A stretch of 7,866 nt of DNA from Flavobacteriaceae bacterium (GCA_013214275.1 JABSPP010000072.1:1-7866), one strand, 5' to 3'. Positions 1 to 7,365 are shown, counted from the stretch's first letter. The notes: generated by a model from the sequence alone, not told the origin. Numbers and translations: made by a program.

Positions 1-1133
1 CCAAATTGTTTGGTGATAAAATTGTTGGTGTGTACATATCCAATCACATTCCCATTTAACTCCAAATTTTTATAGCAGTAAACTTCACCTGTCACCGTAG
101 CTTTCCGTTCTATTTTTAGCTGAGTCTTGTAACTGTTTTCTCTGGAATCACCATGATAAAGAACAACACCCCTAACATCGGCTTTGCTTTTGATGAGTAG
201 TTGTATGTTTGCTTCTTCTTTTTCTTTTTTAAGATTGATAAGCGATAAGGACGAGGGATAGGTTAATTTAGTTTGGCTAGAAACAGTGAGTTGTTCTGAG
301 GCAAAAGCTTGTAGGTTTCCTTTAAATCCTTGTTGGATGTATATTTTTGGCGCTATTAGAATAACGTGATTTAGTTTTGTGGAGGCACTAACTTGAATCT
401 CAGAATCTGAAATAAGGACAATATTTCCAGAAAAACTCATTTCACGGAGCATTAGTGGGAGTGATGTTTTAAACATGAGGGTTTTCTCTAAAAAGGATTG
501 TCGGATGTTCGCTTTGTCCTCGAGATTTATCAATGTGGTATTTTCTGGAGGATACTCCTTTACCAATTGCTTGATATATGCTATATTTTTGATGTTAGGC
601 AATTGTTCTGAGCTGTTTTTAATACTGCCATAAATAAGCTTTTTTCCGTAGTAGGAAGTACCAGCGATGTTCCCGCTATGTACTCCCCTTTGCGGCAGGA
701 CAACATCTCCGACAATTCTTGTATCTCCCACCAATTTTAAAGGTTGATTGTTGTCTTTTAAAAACAATGCCTTTCTTTTGTTGTTGTGACTTCCCATAAG
801 TCCCACCTGGATATTTCGTTCATTTCGTAGTTTTGAAGTTGCAATCGCTATATCAAAAAGACCCCACCTTTTTTTTACAAGGGTGGTATGCTCATAGTCA
901 AACTCAGAAAATTGTAACTCAGTGGGCGTATTGTAGGGGATTTCTTTCTGAGATAGATAATCGAATGCGGCATAGCAATTTTGTAATGTATGCTGATATA
1001 ACTCTGATTTGAGTTGTACTTTATTTTGTAGGAATACCAGTGAAATGAATCCAGCGAGTACAATCATAATAATGACTGAGACTACCAGTACATACTGAAT
1101 TGCTCCTGCCTTGACCTTCTTTAGCTTCTTCAT
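1..1133 (-). CDS. Prepilin-like membrane-anchored protein with beta-solenoid-like body, partial (3' end beyond left edge)
   Basis: I read this frame by hand: it is open from an ATG at 1133-1131 to the window edge, giving 377 complete residues with no stop, so the C-terminus is missing. The first 10 residues are basic and end in Gly, followed by a hydrophobic stretch (about 11-36) that begins AIQYVLVV. This resembles a class III prepilin leader with Gly at -1 but without Glu at +5, as in GspK/PilX-type minor pilins. Residues 37-130 are mixed. From about 134 there are runs of short alternating strands with regular Gly/Asn turns (134-169, 232-300, 317-374), suggesting a beta-solenoid; conspicuous motifs are GDTRIVGDVVLP and NIAGTSYYGKKLIYG. 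Its ATG overlaps the upstream stop by one base (TAATG), indicating translational coupling. Membership in the secretion operon and the nearby prepilin peptidase support a pilin-like role, but no named family is recognised with certainty. The gene is real; its function is inferred. Confidence 0.85.
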   Translation of the reverse strand, partial: MKKLKKVKAGAIQYVLVVSVIIMIVLAGFISLVFLQNKVQLKSELYQHTLQNCYAAFDYLSQKEIPYNTPTELQFSEFDYEHTTLVKKRWGLFDIAIATSKLRNERNIQVGLMGSHNNKRKALFLKDNNQPLKLVGDTRIVGDVVLPQRGVHSGNIAGTSYYGKKLIYGSIKNSSEQLPNIKNIAYIKQLVKEYPPENTTLINLEDKANIRQSFLEKTLMFKTSLPLMLREMSFSGNIVLISDSEIQVSASTKLNHVILIAPKIYIQQGFKGNLQAFASEQLTVSSQTKLTYPSSLSLINLKKEKEEANIQLLIKSKADVRGVVLYHGDSRENSYKTQLKIERKATVTGEVYCYKNLELNGNVIGYVHTNNFITKQF

Positions 1134-1579
1134 TAATATATGGGATACTTTCTTACTGCTTTTTGATATGCCAGCGTGACCTCTTTGTCATTTCCTTCTA
1201 CGAGTGTTACACCTTTTATCGTCTCTTTTTCCTGAAAAATTTCTTGGGATCCGTCAATAGCAATGATGTATGCTGTATTTTCACCTTTGATGACCCCATG
1301 ATAGGAGATTGACGGAAAAAGAACAGTAGGCTTTGGTACTTTTTTCTTGACTTTTGGCTGGGGTTTTTGATACATCTTCCCTAGAAATGGATCTCTGTAG
1401 TCGGGTTGAATAGTATAACTTTCCCCATTGCTTGTATTTTCCACCGCAAATTTTTGGGTTTTGGGCTTTCGTAGCTCAGGAATTTCAGGGTAATACCGGC
1501 TATAAATCTGAAAACCGATAGCTCCCCAAGTGAGCACTACAGCCAATAAAAGCAGGGATATTTTCTGATTTTTACTCAT
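1133..1579 (-). CDS. PilP/GspC-like inner-membrane alignment protein
   Basis: This is a 148-residue bitopic protein. A short basic N-terminus is followed by one membrane segment (about 8-25), then a periplasmic linker carrying the motif RDPFLGK (62-68), a Lys/Pro-rich stretch (72-86) and a small beta-rich domain (about 91-147). That domain has the pattern of the GspC homology region or PilP: a G-V-I-K-G strand, an A-Y-I-I-A-I-D-G strand, then 'G-V-T-L-V-E-G-N-D-K-E-V-T-L' as paired strands. In the families, an R-[ND]-P-F motif precedes the domain, which contacts the N0 domain of the secretin. Here it would link the inner-membrane platform to GspD. It starts four bases after the gspE stop and its own stop overlaps the next ATG. 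The assignment rests on size, topology, motif and operon position, because sequence identity in this family is always low. Confidence 0.72.
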   Translation of the reverse strand: MSKNQKISLLLLAVVLTWGAIGFQIYSRYYPEIPELRKPKTQKFAVENTSNGESYTIQPDYRDPFLGKMYQKPQPKVKKKVPKPTVLFPSISYHGVIKGENTAYIIAIDGSQEIFQEKETIKGVTLVEGNDKEVTLAYQKAVRKYPIY

Positions 1580-1583
1580 TGTA

Positions 1584-2999
1584 TTAGCTAATTAAAATAG
1601 GGTATATCTCCTCTATCGAAGTCTGCCCTTGAACTACTAGGTCCAATGCATTGTACTGGAGTGTTCTGATGTTATTTTTTAATAAATACTCGCTTACATC
1701 TAGTTCCTTTTCTTGAATTTTTTCTACCAAATCTTTGTTGATAGGGATGATCTCATAAATAGCTTTTCTACCCTTGTATCCTGTTTGATAACAGTGAGCA
1801 CATCCCACAGCTTTATAATGGCGTTCTATTTTAATGGGAGATTGGTATCCTTTGGGCAAGCTTTTGGGATTCATCACCTCTTCTTCCTTACAGTGTTCAC
1901 AGAGCTTCCTTACCAGTCTCTGGGCAACACTAGCGTTTAGTGTATTGGCAATTAAAAATGGAGCAATACCCATGTCTATTAGCCTAGAAATTGTAGCCCA
2001 CGCAGAATTGGTGTGGATAGTAGAAAGCACCAAATGTCCCGTTAAAGCAGCTCTTATCGCCATATTGGCAGTATCTACATCTCGAATCTCTCCCACCATG
2101 ATAATATCGGGATCTTGACGCAAAAAGGTTTTGAGGGTACTGGCAAAGTTCAATCCAATATTCTCTCTTAGTTGTACTTGATTGACTCCCTCGAGAGTGT
2201 ATTCAATCGGGTCTTCAATGGTTAGAATATTGGTGTCTTTTCTGTTGAGTAACTTTAGTGTAGCGTACAAAGTCGTAGTCTTCCCCGATCCTGTAGGTCC
2301 AGAGATGAGCATAATTCCATTGGGTTTTTGAACAGCTCTTTTGTAGGTTTCTAGTTCTTCTCCGGTACATCCCAAATTTTCTAGCTGAACTGTTAGGTTG
2401 TTTTTTGAGAGAATTCTCAATACGAGTTTCTCTCCGTGCAATGTGGGCAGTGAAGAGACGCGAATATCAAAATCTTCGGTATCTGTTGATAAATTTATGC
2501 GTCCATCTTGAGGCAGTCGTTTTTCAGAAATATCCAATCCCGCCATGATTTTAATTCGATTGATTACCTTCGGATAATCCTCTGATGAGATCACATATTT
2601 TTCAATGAGCTTTCCATCGATTCTCAATCGCACTCGATGTTTTTTCTCAAATGCTTCAAAATGAAGATCACTACTCCCAATTTCTTTTGCTTCATAAATG
2701 ATATTGAGTAAAAAATCTTCTGAATACGCCAGTGCAGTATTGGATATCGTTCGCTCTCTCCTTCTGTAATTTTTTTGTAAGGATATTTCTATTTCGTGTT
2801 TGGATTCTTGCTCTAAAATGATTTCTCTACCCAGTACAATTTGTAATTCTGTGATGAATTCGTCGAGAAGGTATTGGTCGGTTTTAAAGTAGATTTTACC
2901 ACCTTCTTCCTTGTAGGGGATGACCCGATAGTGGTACGCTTGATCTGCGTTGACCAATTGCAAAACTTGTGTTGGGATATTTATAAGTTCATCTATCAT
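1584..2999 (-). CDS. gspE: GspE/PilB-family type II secretion / pilus assembly ATPase
   Basis: A 471-residue cytoplasmic ATPase that powers assembly of (pseudo)pilins at the inner membrane. An N-terminal region (about 1-80) resembles the C-terminal half of the T2SSE_N domain. The N2 domain follows, including LDISEKRLPQDGRI (155-168), diagnostic of GspE/PilB. The catalytic core shows Walker A GPTGSGKT (234-241), the Asp box TIEDPIEY (260-267), Walker B around D296-D307 (DPDIIMVGEIRD) and the His box with H322 and H329. Two CxxC pairs (C367/C370 and C400/C403) form the zinc-binding tetracysteine element typical of GspE and PilB and absent from PilT retraction ATPases. All key residues are intact, so it should be active. 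It is slightly shorter than typical GspE or PilB because the N-terminal module is short. The start ATG lies one base after the peptidase stop. GspE is favoured over PilB by the operon, but the two cannot be separated strictly by motif. Confidence 0.97.
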   Translation of the reverse strand: MIDELINIPTQVLQLVNADQAYHYRVIPYKEEGGKIYFKTDQYLLDEFITELQIVLGREIILEQESKHEIEISLQKNYRRRERTISNTALAYSEDFLLNIIYEAKEIGSSDLHFEAFEKKHRVRLRIDGKLIEKYVISSEDYPKVINRIKIMAGLDISEKRLPQDGRINLSTDTEDFDIRVSSLPTLHGEKLVLRILSKNNLTVQLENLGCTGEELETYKRAVQKPNGIMLISGPTGSGKTTTLYATLKLLNRKDTNILTIEDPIEYTLEGVNQVQLRENIGLNFASTLKTFLRQDPDIIMVGEIRDVDTANMAIRAALTGHLVLSTIHTNSAWATISRLIDMGIAPFLIANTLNASVAQRLVRKLCEHCKEEEVMNPKSLPKGYQSPIKIERHYKAVGCAHCYQTGYKGRKAIYEIIPINKDLVEKIQEKELDVSEYLLKNNIRTLQYNALDLVVQGQTSIEEIYPILIS

Positions 3000-3000
3000 C

Positions 3001-3480
3001 TCAAAACGTATATAAGTTCACGAGTTCAAAAATGAGGTTGATCCCTACGATCAGTCCTAGAAATAATGCTTGCATTCCTGCTAGCGGTACCATTTTGGTG
3101 AGTTTTTTGCGAAATGTAAGTGATATCATCAATGAGAAGATCAACGAACAAGAGAAGATCACTAGGAATGTACTGGTTGGAAAGCTTACGCCCATAAAAA
3201 TAAAGAATAGTACATCTCCTATTCCAAAGACCCTAAAAAGACTGGATTTTAGTTCAAATTTTGCATAAAGCCAAAGAATAAAAACCACCCATGAAATGAC
3301 TAAAATATTGATGACTGTACTGATGAGAAATATTTTAAAAATATGTTCTCTGAAGTTGAGAAAGCCACCAATAAACAGAAGGCCAATCATGACATAGGTT
3401 GTTATTTCACGATTTTTTAGGTCTTCGTAAAAGATCCAAATTAACAGGACAATCATCACGATATTCAATGCTGTAATCAT
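3001..3480 (-). CDS. Minimal type IV prepilin peptidase (A24 family, GspO/TadV-like)
   Basis: A 159-residue polytopic membrane protein with about five to six hydrophobic segments. The two catalytic aspartates of A24 aspartyl peptidases are visible: D20 in YEDLKNREI, just after the first membrane helix, and D89 in the GxGD motif (FGIGD, 85-89). The enzyme would remove the short leader of prepilins at the cytoplasmic face. Length and content match the peptidase-only form, as in TadV/CpaA or archaeal peptidases. The N-terminal cysteine-bearing methyltransferase domain of classical PilD/GspO, which makes those proteins about 260-290 residues, is absent. Its ATG overlaps the stop of the PilO-like gene by four bases (ATGA), and gspE follows after one base. 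The obvious substrates would be pilin-like proteins of the same operon, including the one at the left edge of the window. Confidence 0.9.
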   Translation of the reverse strand: MITALNIVMIVLLIWIFYEDLKNREITTYVMIGLLFIGGFLNFREHIFKIFLISTVINILVISWVVFILWLYAKFELKSSLFRVFGIGDVLFFIFMGVSFPTSTFLVIFSCSLIFSLMISLTFRKKLTKMVPLAGMQALFLGLIVGINLIFELVNLYTF

Positions 3481-3992
3481 TTTCTTAATCTTTGCAATAG
3501 TATCTTACAGATAATTTCTTTTCTGCGTGTTTTAACATTTAATTTTTTTTCAAAAACTACGGAGGCAAACTTCCCTAAACGCTGCTGTTCTAAACCACTG
3601 GAAAACAACATTAAATTTCTGTAATCCCCTTTAACCTCAATCGTGTAGCTTTGCATTGTTGTGCCATCCATCTCGGACTCATGTGGCTCGTCTAAGGATA
3701 AAATTTTTACCCGATGCTCTCGTTTTAACTGAGTTACTTTTTGCAATAAATTTTGCTCATAAGACAGGGTAGCTGACAAGTTATTTGACAGTAAAATATT
3801 ATTTAAATACACATTTTGCTGCTGTAGAGTTTGAAGATTATCACCTGCATTTTCCAACTGAATTTTGTCTTCCTTTAGTTGATTAATTGAAGTGCGTAGC
3901 GCTAGCGTTTTCTTAAAAGAGAACTGATAAGAAATAAGGACTAACACCGTAAATCCTCCGAGAAATATTCTATTTTTCTGTTTGATTGTCAT
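3477..3992 (-). CDS. PilO/GspM-like inner-membrane protein
   Basis: A 171-residue bitopic protein with a basic cytoplasmic start, one membrane helix (about 8-25), a Gln/Leu/Asn-rich predicted coiled coil (about 32-66) and a C-terminal alpha/beta region (about 80-168). In the latter the strand YTIEVKGDYRNLMLF (116-130) precedes a helix and a further strand pair. This is the layout of PilO and GspM: helix, coiled coil, ferredoxin-like fold, with the recurrent [I/V]-x-[V/L]-x-G-x-[Y/F] strand. It would pair with the PilN-like half of the neighbouring protein in the periplasm to form the alignment complex. It overlaps both neighbours by four bases, implying coupled translation. Identity is inferred from topology and position between a PilM/PilN-like gene and a peptidase; family-level sequence similarity is weak. 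Confidence 0.78.
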   Translation of the reverse strand: MTIKQKNRIFLGGFTVLVLISYQFSFKKTLALRTSINQLKEDKIQLENAGDNLQTLQQQNVYLNNILLSNNLSATLSYEQNLLQKVTQLKREHRVKILSLDEPHESEMDGTTMQSYTIEVKGDYRNLMLFSSGLEQQRLGKFASVVFEKKLNVKTRRKEIICKILLQRLRK

Positions 3993-5173
3993 TTGTATTT
4001 CGCTTTTAAATGAACGACAAAATCAAATGATGTAAGTTGTGTATTTTCTCCACCAATATCTTTGATAGTTACCTTTTGTATCCAGTCTTTCTTTTCCAAT
4101 AAGTTGATCCAATAGGTCAAATCTGAATCGTCTTTGGTAACCCCTGCTACGATTATCTTGTTAGTTTCATAAGTGATGAGCTTGTCTTTTTTGATGGATC
4201 TCAACAAGGGTTGATACTCAAGTTGATCCAGAGAGATGGTTCTTGGTACCGATTTAGCAATTTCATCAAAGTACCATACAACCCTTGAATTGCTCACAGA
4301 ATTCATGCGCTCGACCATCCTTTTCTTCTTGGTCACAAGATCTCTTACACGTAACAATTGCTTTTTGTAAACCTCATTCATGGCAAGTTCAGATTTTAAT
4401 TCGCTCACCTGGGTATTGTAATTGTTAAAGAGTAAAAAATTGATGATTAAGGTTATAAATAGAAACCCTAGTCCTAGACGAGTTCCAAGTTGAAATATTC
4501 TTTTTTGCTGATAATCAATGACTAAATTACGTTGAACCTTCTGTTCAAGCGATTGGTCTATACCATTGCAATAGGAGACAATTCCCGCTAAAGGGAGCAA
4601 TTGGTTGGATGTAACAGTAAGGCCATTTACGTCGTAATTTTTGCTACTTTCTTTACTTTTAGACCATTCAATAACCTTGTGATCTTTCACTTCAAAGACA
4701 CCATTAGAGGAGTGAAAGTGAAAGTCATTTAAAAAAGGGAGTAGTTTATGAAAACTCGTATTCCCCAGAGAAAATTGAATGACAGAAATTCCTTTTTCTT
4801 GAAATAATTTTACCGTTTCATGTACCACCTCTTTTCTACAGATGCTCACCAAAGAACTTGTCCCGTTGTCGAATACCTCATAATAAAAATCATTGATTGA
4901 AATATTGGGGAAAGCCGTTTTTACCACACTTTCCTTAGCAATATGTGTAAAGCGAACCATCTTGGTTAGCACCTTGTCGCTATTGATAATCAGGAAGAGG
5001 TGTTTACAGCTTTTAAGTGCCAGTATGAGATCGTCAAAATTGGTAAAGACATCCTTTTTAAGGATGTCTAACTCTTGCTTCTTTCTCTTGAGTGCCAAGA
5101 GGTGAAAGTTGGAATTACTGGCTAATTCAACAGCTGTAAATACAGAACCATATGTAATTTTGTGACGAATCAA
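3989..5173 (-). CDS. GspL-like protein: PilM-like cytoplasmic region joined to PilN-like membrane and periplasmic region
   Basis: A 394-residue protein with one central membrane helix (about 233-250). The first ~225 residues are cytoplasmic alpha/beta sequence resembling a degenerate actin-like PilM/GspL domain: an early strand pair (11-28), a mid-domain SLGNTSFHKLLPFL segment (135-148) and a late LLPLAGIVSYCNG segment (192-204). Clear nucleotide-binding glycine motifs of PilM are not visible. After the helix come a predicted coiled coil (about 252-292) and a PilN-like ferredoxin fold, with VVWYFDEIAKSVPRTISLDQL (298-318 region), a strand at 338-344 and a final strand at 382-393. This order equals PilM plus PilN in one chain, which is the topology of GspL. 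It would recruit GspE through the cytoplasmic part and bind the PilO-like protein through the periplasmic part. It overlaps gspD and the PilO-like gene by four bases each. The structural assignment is inference from topology and context. Confidence 0.8.
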   Translation of the reverse strand: MIRHKITYGSVFTAVELASNSNFHLLALKRKKQELDILKKDVFTNFDDLILALKSCKHLFLIINSDKVLTKMVRFTHIAKESVVKTAFPNISINDFYYEVFDNGTSSLVSICRKEVVHETVKLFQEKGISVIQFSLGNTSFHKLLPFLNDFHFHSSNGVFEVKDHKVIEWSKSKESSKNYDVNGLTVTSNQLLPLAGIVSYCNGIDQSLEQKVQRNLVIDYQQKRIFQLGTRLGLGFLFITLIINFLLFNNYNTQVSELKSELAMNEVYKKQLLRVRDLVTKKKRMVERMNSVSNSRVVWYFDEIAKSVPRTISLDQLEYQPLLRSIKKDKLITYETNKIIVAGVTKDDSDLTYWINLLEKKDWIQKVTIKDIGGENTQLTSFDFVVHLKAKYK

Positions 5174-7284
5174 TTTTGAATAACGGTTGGCCTTATAAAT
5201 ACTGATAACTTTGACTTTGATGCTGTTCTTACTCTTTTACTAAACAGCCATTTGATCAGAGGAATTCTGGCTAGAAACGGAACACCCGATCCAGAATTAC
5301 TTTTGGAATTTATTTCTAAACCTCCCAATACAACTACATCTTGATTTCTGACTCTTACGGTTGAATTAAATTTTCTGGTGCTCATATCTGGTGGAGCTCC
5401 CTCAGCAACTCGATCGCCATTACTAAATGACGATTGCATGACATCCACAGAAAGGGTCACACTACCATCACCAGATACGATAGGTCTGATGTTAATTGAG
5501 AGATTCGCATCAATTGGAATAAAGTTCACTACCTCTCGTGTTTGTGGATTTTCTACCCCAATGGTATTAAATAGTCTCTCTACATAATAGGTAGTTTCTC
5601 CACTAATCAAAGAGGCTGCATGACCATTGAGTGCAGAGAGTTTTGGAGTTGATCTAACCTTTAAATCTCCATTGGTCTCTAATGCTTGAATTTTTGCATA
5701 AAAATTGGGAACCACCCTACCTATATTCACAGATCCAAATCCCTCCAGTCCGCCAATTACACGATTTATGGTACTTGCTCCAAGTGTTACATCAACTCCC
5801 GAAAAAAGTGTTCCCCTGTCAGTCTCAGGAGCATCTCCTATTCCTAACTCTACTCCTGCAGAAACCGAAGTCGACTTATTGACTTCGATCAACATCACCT
5901 CAATCATGATCAATGGAATGGGTTGATCTATTTTTTTGATAAATTTTTTGAACTTCTCAATTTTCAAAGCATCTCCTCGAACTAAGAAACTATTTTGCTC
6001 TATATCTATGCTAATGTCTAAGCTGTCTTTGACACCTTCGGGGAAAATGACATCCAGAGCTCCATTATTAAAATCATTAGTGCTGTTGATACCACTTCCT
6101 CCCCCTCTTTGTGTAGTATTTTGCTGTCTTCTTCCGTTAAAAGACTGATTTCTGTCAGAATACTGATTGTAATTTCCATTCATATTCCTATTCTCAGAAA
6201 ATGTTCCCGATGACGAGGGATTGCTCATAAACCCAGAGGAACCTTGCATGGGTTCCATCATCATTTGTATGGATCTGTTAATCAATTGAACCACTTCTAC
6301 ATCCTCAACTGACTCGAGTTTTTGTTTTCCAAAAAAATACATGCCCTCCTCATGCTTATAGGTAAACTTTGTGTCCTCTAACAGACTGGTTAAAAGATCA
6401 TCAAAAGAAATCTTATCTGACTTAATTGTGGCCTTCCCTATATTTTTTAATGGCTGACTTGTAGCCATATTGATATTTAAATCATAGGCAATATCGTTGA
6501 TAACCGATTCCACTGGAACTTCTACAAAATCTACCTCCAGCACCTTGTTGATGGTATCTATGATCTTGTAATTAAAATTTCCTTGCCTCATAATTCCTCT
6601 ATGAGCCATCGCACCATCTTTGGAAGCTTCTTCTATCAAATAAAAATGATCTTTTGTTTTAGTAACTTGTAATTGATTACTCAATGCTATCTTGTCTATA
6701 GCAGCATCAAAAGGCATTTCTTTTATAAATGCTGAAATTCTGGTATTTCCTAGATTGAGTGTAAAAACAATATTTTTTCCTGTAACCTCTGTGATCTTCC
6801 GAGCAGCAATGAACAGACTATCCTGGCGGAAGTCAGCAGTGAAAAGATCTTTCTGTTGATCATATGTTAATTGAATCTCCCTAGCTTTATATGGAGCTTT
6901 GTACTTTTTAATTGCTAAAATATTTCCGAACACTTCAATGGTGAGGTCGTAGTTTTTACAGAGATTGAGGAGAATATTTTTGGCTGTAGCATCTTTGAAA
7001 CTTTGTGAAACTCTAATGTCATTTAAGTTTGTCTCTAAGGTAACGTTGATCTCGTTAGATACAGAAATGGCTCTTATAAAATTGTTAAGCTGTGTTTCTC
7101 CTATAGAAAAATCTATAGGCTTAAAAAGACCTGGGATTTCTGTAGATAAACTGTCTAATTTTAGTTCTAGATTCTCAATTCTGGGATCTGTATTTTGAGC
7201 CTGAATTGTCACAACAAAGAAGTAAATAACAATAGTGATGGTGAATATTTTTTTCATTTCTTTCATTTTTTTGATGTATTTCAT
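5170..7284 (-). CDS. gspD: GspD/PilQ-family secretin (outer-membrane channel)
   Basis: A 704-residue precursor with a signal peptide ending near TIQAQ (26-30). Domains in order: an STN/N0-like domain (about 55-126), a second similar module (about 150-218), a third (about 246-318), an N3-like secretin_N domain split by a Gly/Ser/Asn/Gln-rich insert (halves about 325-340 and 409-454, insert about 341-408), then the secretin beta-barrel (about 455-702). Barrel signatures include VRSTPKLSALNG (543-554), VVLGGL (651-656) and the near-terminal VPFLARIPLIKWLF (668-681), equivalent to VPxLxxIPxxGxLF. It ends soon after the barrel, with no S-domain for a classical pilotin. Multimers would form the outer-membrane gate for secreted proteins or a pilus-like fibre. 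The chosen ATG is the first possible one, because an in-frame stop lies three codons upstream, but codons 7 and 10 are also Met and the best ribosome-binding sequence abuts codon 1. It overlaps the GspL-like gene by four bases. Confidence 0.96.
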   Translation of the reverse strand: MKYIKKMKEMKKIFTITIVIYFFVVTIQAQNTDPRIENLELKLDSLSTEIPGLFKPIDFSIGETQLNNFIRAISVSNEINVTLETNLNDIRVSQSFKDATAKNILLNLCKNYDLTIEVFGNILAIKKYKAPYKAREIQLTYDQQKDLFTADFRQDSLFIAARKITEVTGKNIVFTLNLGNTRISAFIKEMPFDAAIDKIALSNQLQVTKTKDHFYLIEEASKDGAMAHRGIMRQGNFNYKIIDTINKVLEVDFVEVPVESVINDIAYDLNINMATSQPLKNIGKATIKSDKISFDDLLTSLLEDTKFTYKHEEGMYFFGKQKLESVEDVEVVQLINRSIQMMMEPMQGSSGFMSNPSSSGTFSENRNMNGNYNQYSDRNQSFNGRRQQNTTQRGGGSGINSTNDFNNGALDVIFPEGVKDSLDISIDIEQNSFLVRGDALKIEKFKKFIKKIDQPIPLIMIEVMLIEVNKSTSVSAGVELGIGDAPETDRGTLFSGVDVTLGASTINRVIGGLEGFGSVNIGRVVPNFYAKIQALETNGDLKVRSTPKLSALNGHAASLISGETTYYVERLFNTIGVENPQTREVVNFIPIDANLSINIRPIVSGDGSVTLSVDVMQSSFSNGDRVAEGAPPDMSTRKFNSTVRVRNQDVVVLGGLEINSKSNSGSGVPFLARIPLIKWLFSKRVRTASKSKLSVFIRPTVIQN

Positions 7285-7291
7285 CTCCTTC
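7285..7291 (-). promoter_or_regulatory. Shine-Dalgarno-like sequence abutting the annotated gspD start
   Basis: The minus strand reads GAAGGAG directly followed by ATG at 7284-7282. This is a strong anti-SD match in a window where most starts lack one. Zero spacing to codon 1 is too short for normal use, while Met codons 7 (7266-7264) and 10 (7257-7255) lie 18 and 27 bases away. Translation may begin at any of the three. All of them leave a basic N-terminus and the hydrophobic signal segment intact. Confidence 0.4.
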
Positions 7292-7365
7292 TAGCTTTCG
7301 TTCAAATTCCGTCATGAAATATCATGTTGGAAATTAGAAATTGTAGTGAGTCACTTCATAGCAAT

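Noticed and set aside
875..1063. Minus-strand 62-codon open frame
   Set aside because: It lies wholly inside the long prepilin-like gene in another frame, has a low-complexity translation and no recognisable motif.
1713..2118. Two plus-strand open frames opposite gspE
   Set aside because: They are antisense to a gene with all catalytic motifs intact and have no family features.
1584..2999. Alternative identification as a PilT retraction ATPase
   Set aside because: The tetracysteine zinc element and the LPQDGRI-containing N2 domain mark an assembly ATPase of the GspE/PilB group.
3032..3268. Plus-strand open frame opposite the prepilin peptidase
   Set aside because: Antisense shadow of a gene supported by both catalytic aspartates and by operon overlaps.
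4893..5105. Plus-strand open frame opposite the GspL-like gene
   Set aside because: Antisense shadow with no recognisable protein features.
5378..7198. Five plus-strand open frames opposite gspD
   Set aside because: All are antisense to strongly supported secretin domains, and two overlap each other in different frames.
7313..7355. Two short dyads upstream of gspD (CATGA-AATA-TCATG at 7313-7326 and AGTGA-G-TCACT at 7345-7355), considered as operators or a terminator
   Set aside because: Five-base arms are expected by chance in about 80 bases of AT-rich DNA, and no T-run follows either one.
7285..7365. Separate promoter for gspD in the 81-base gap
   Set aside because: Only imperfect matches to TTG-N-TAnnTTTG were found (for example GGAATTTG), too weak to annotate.
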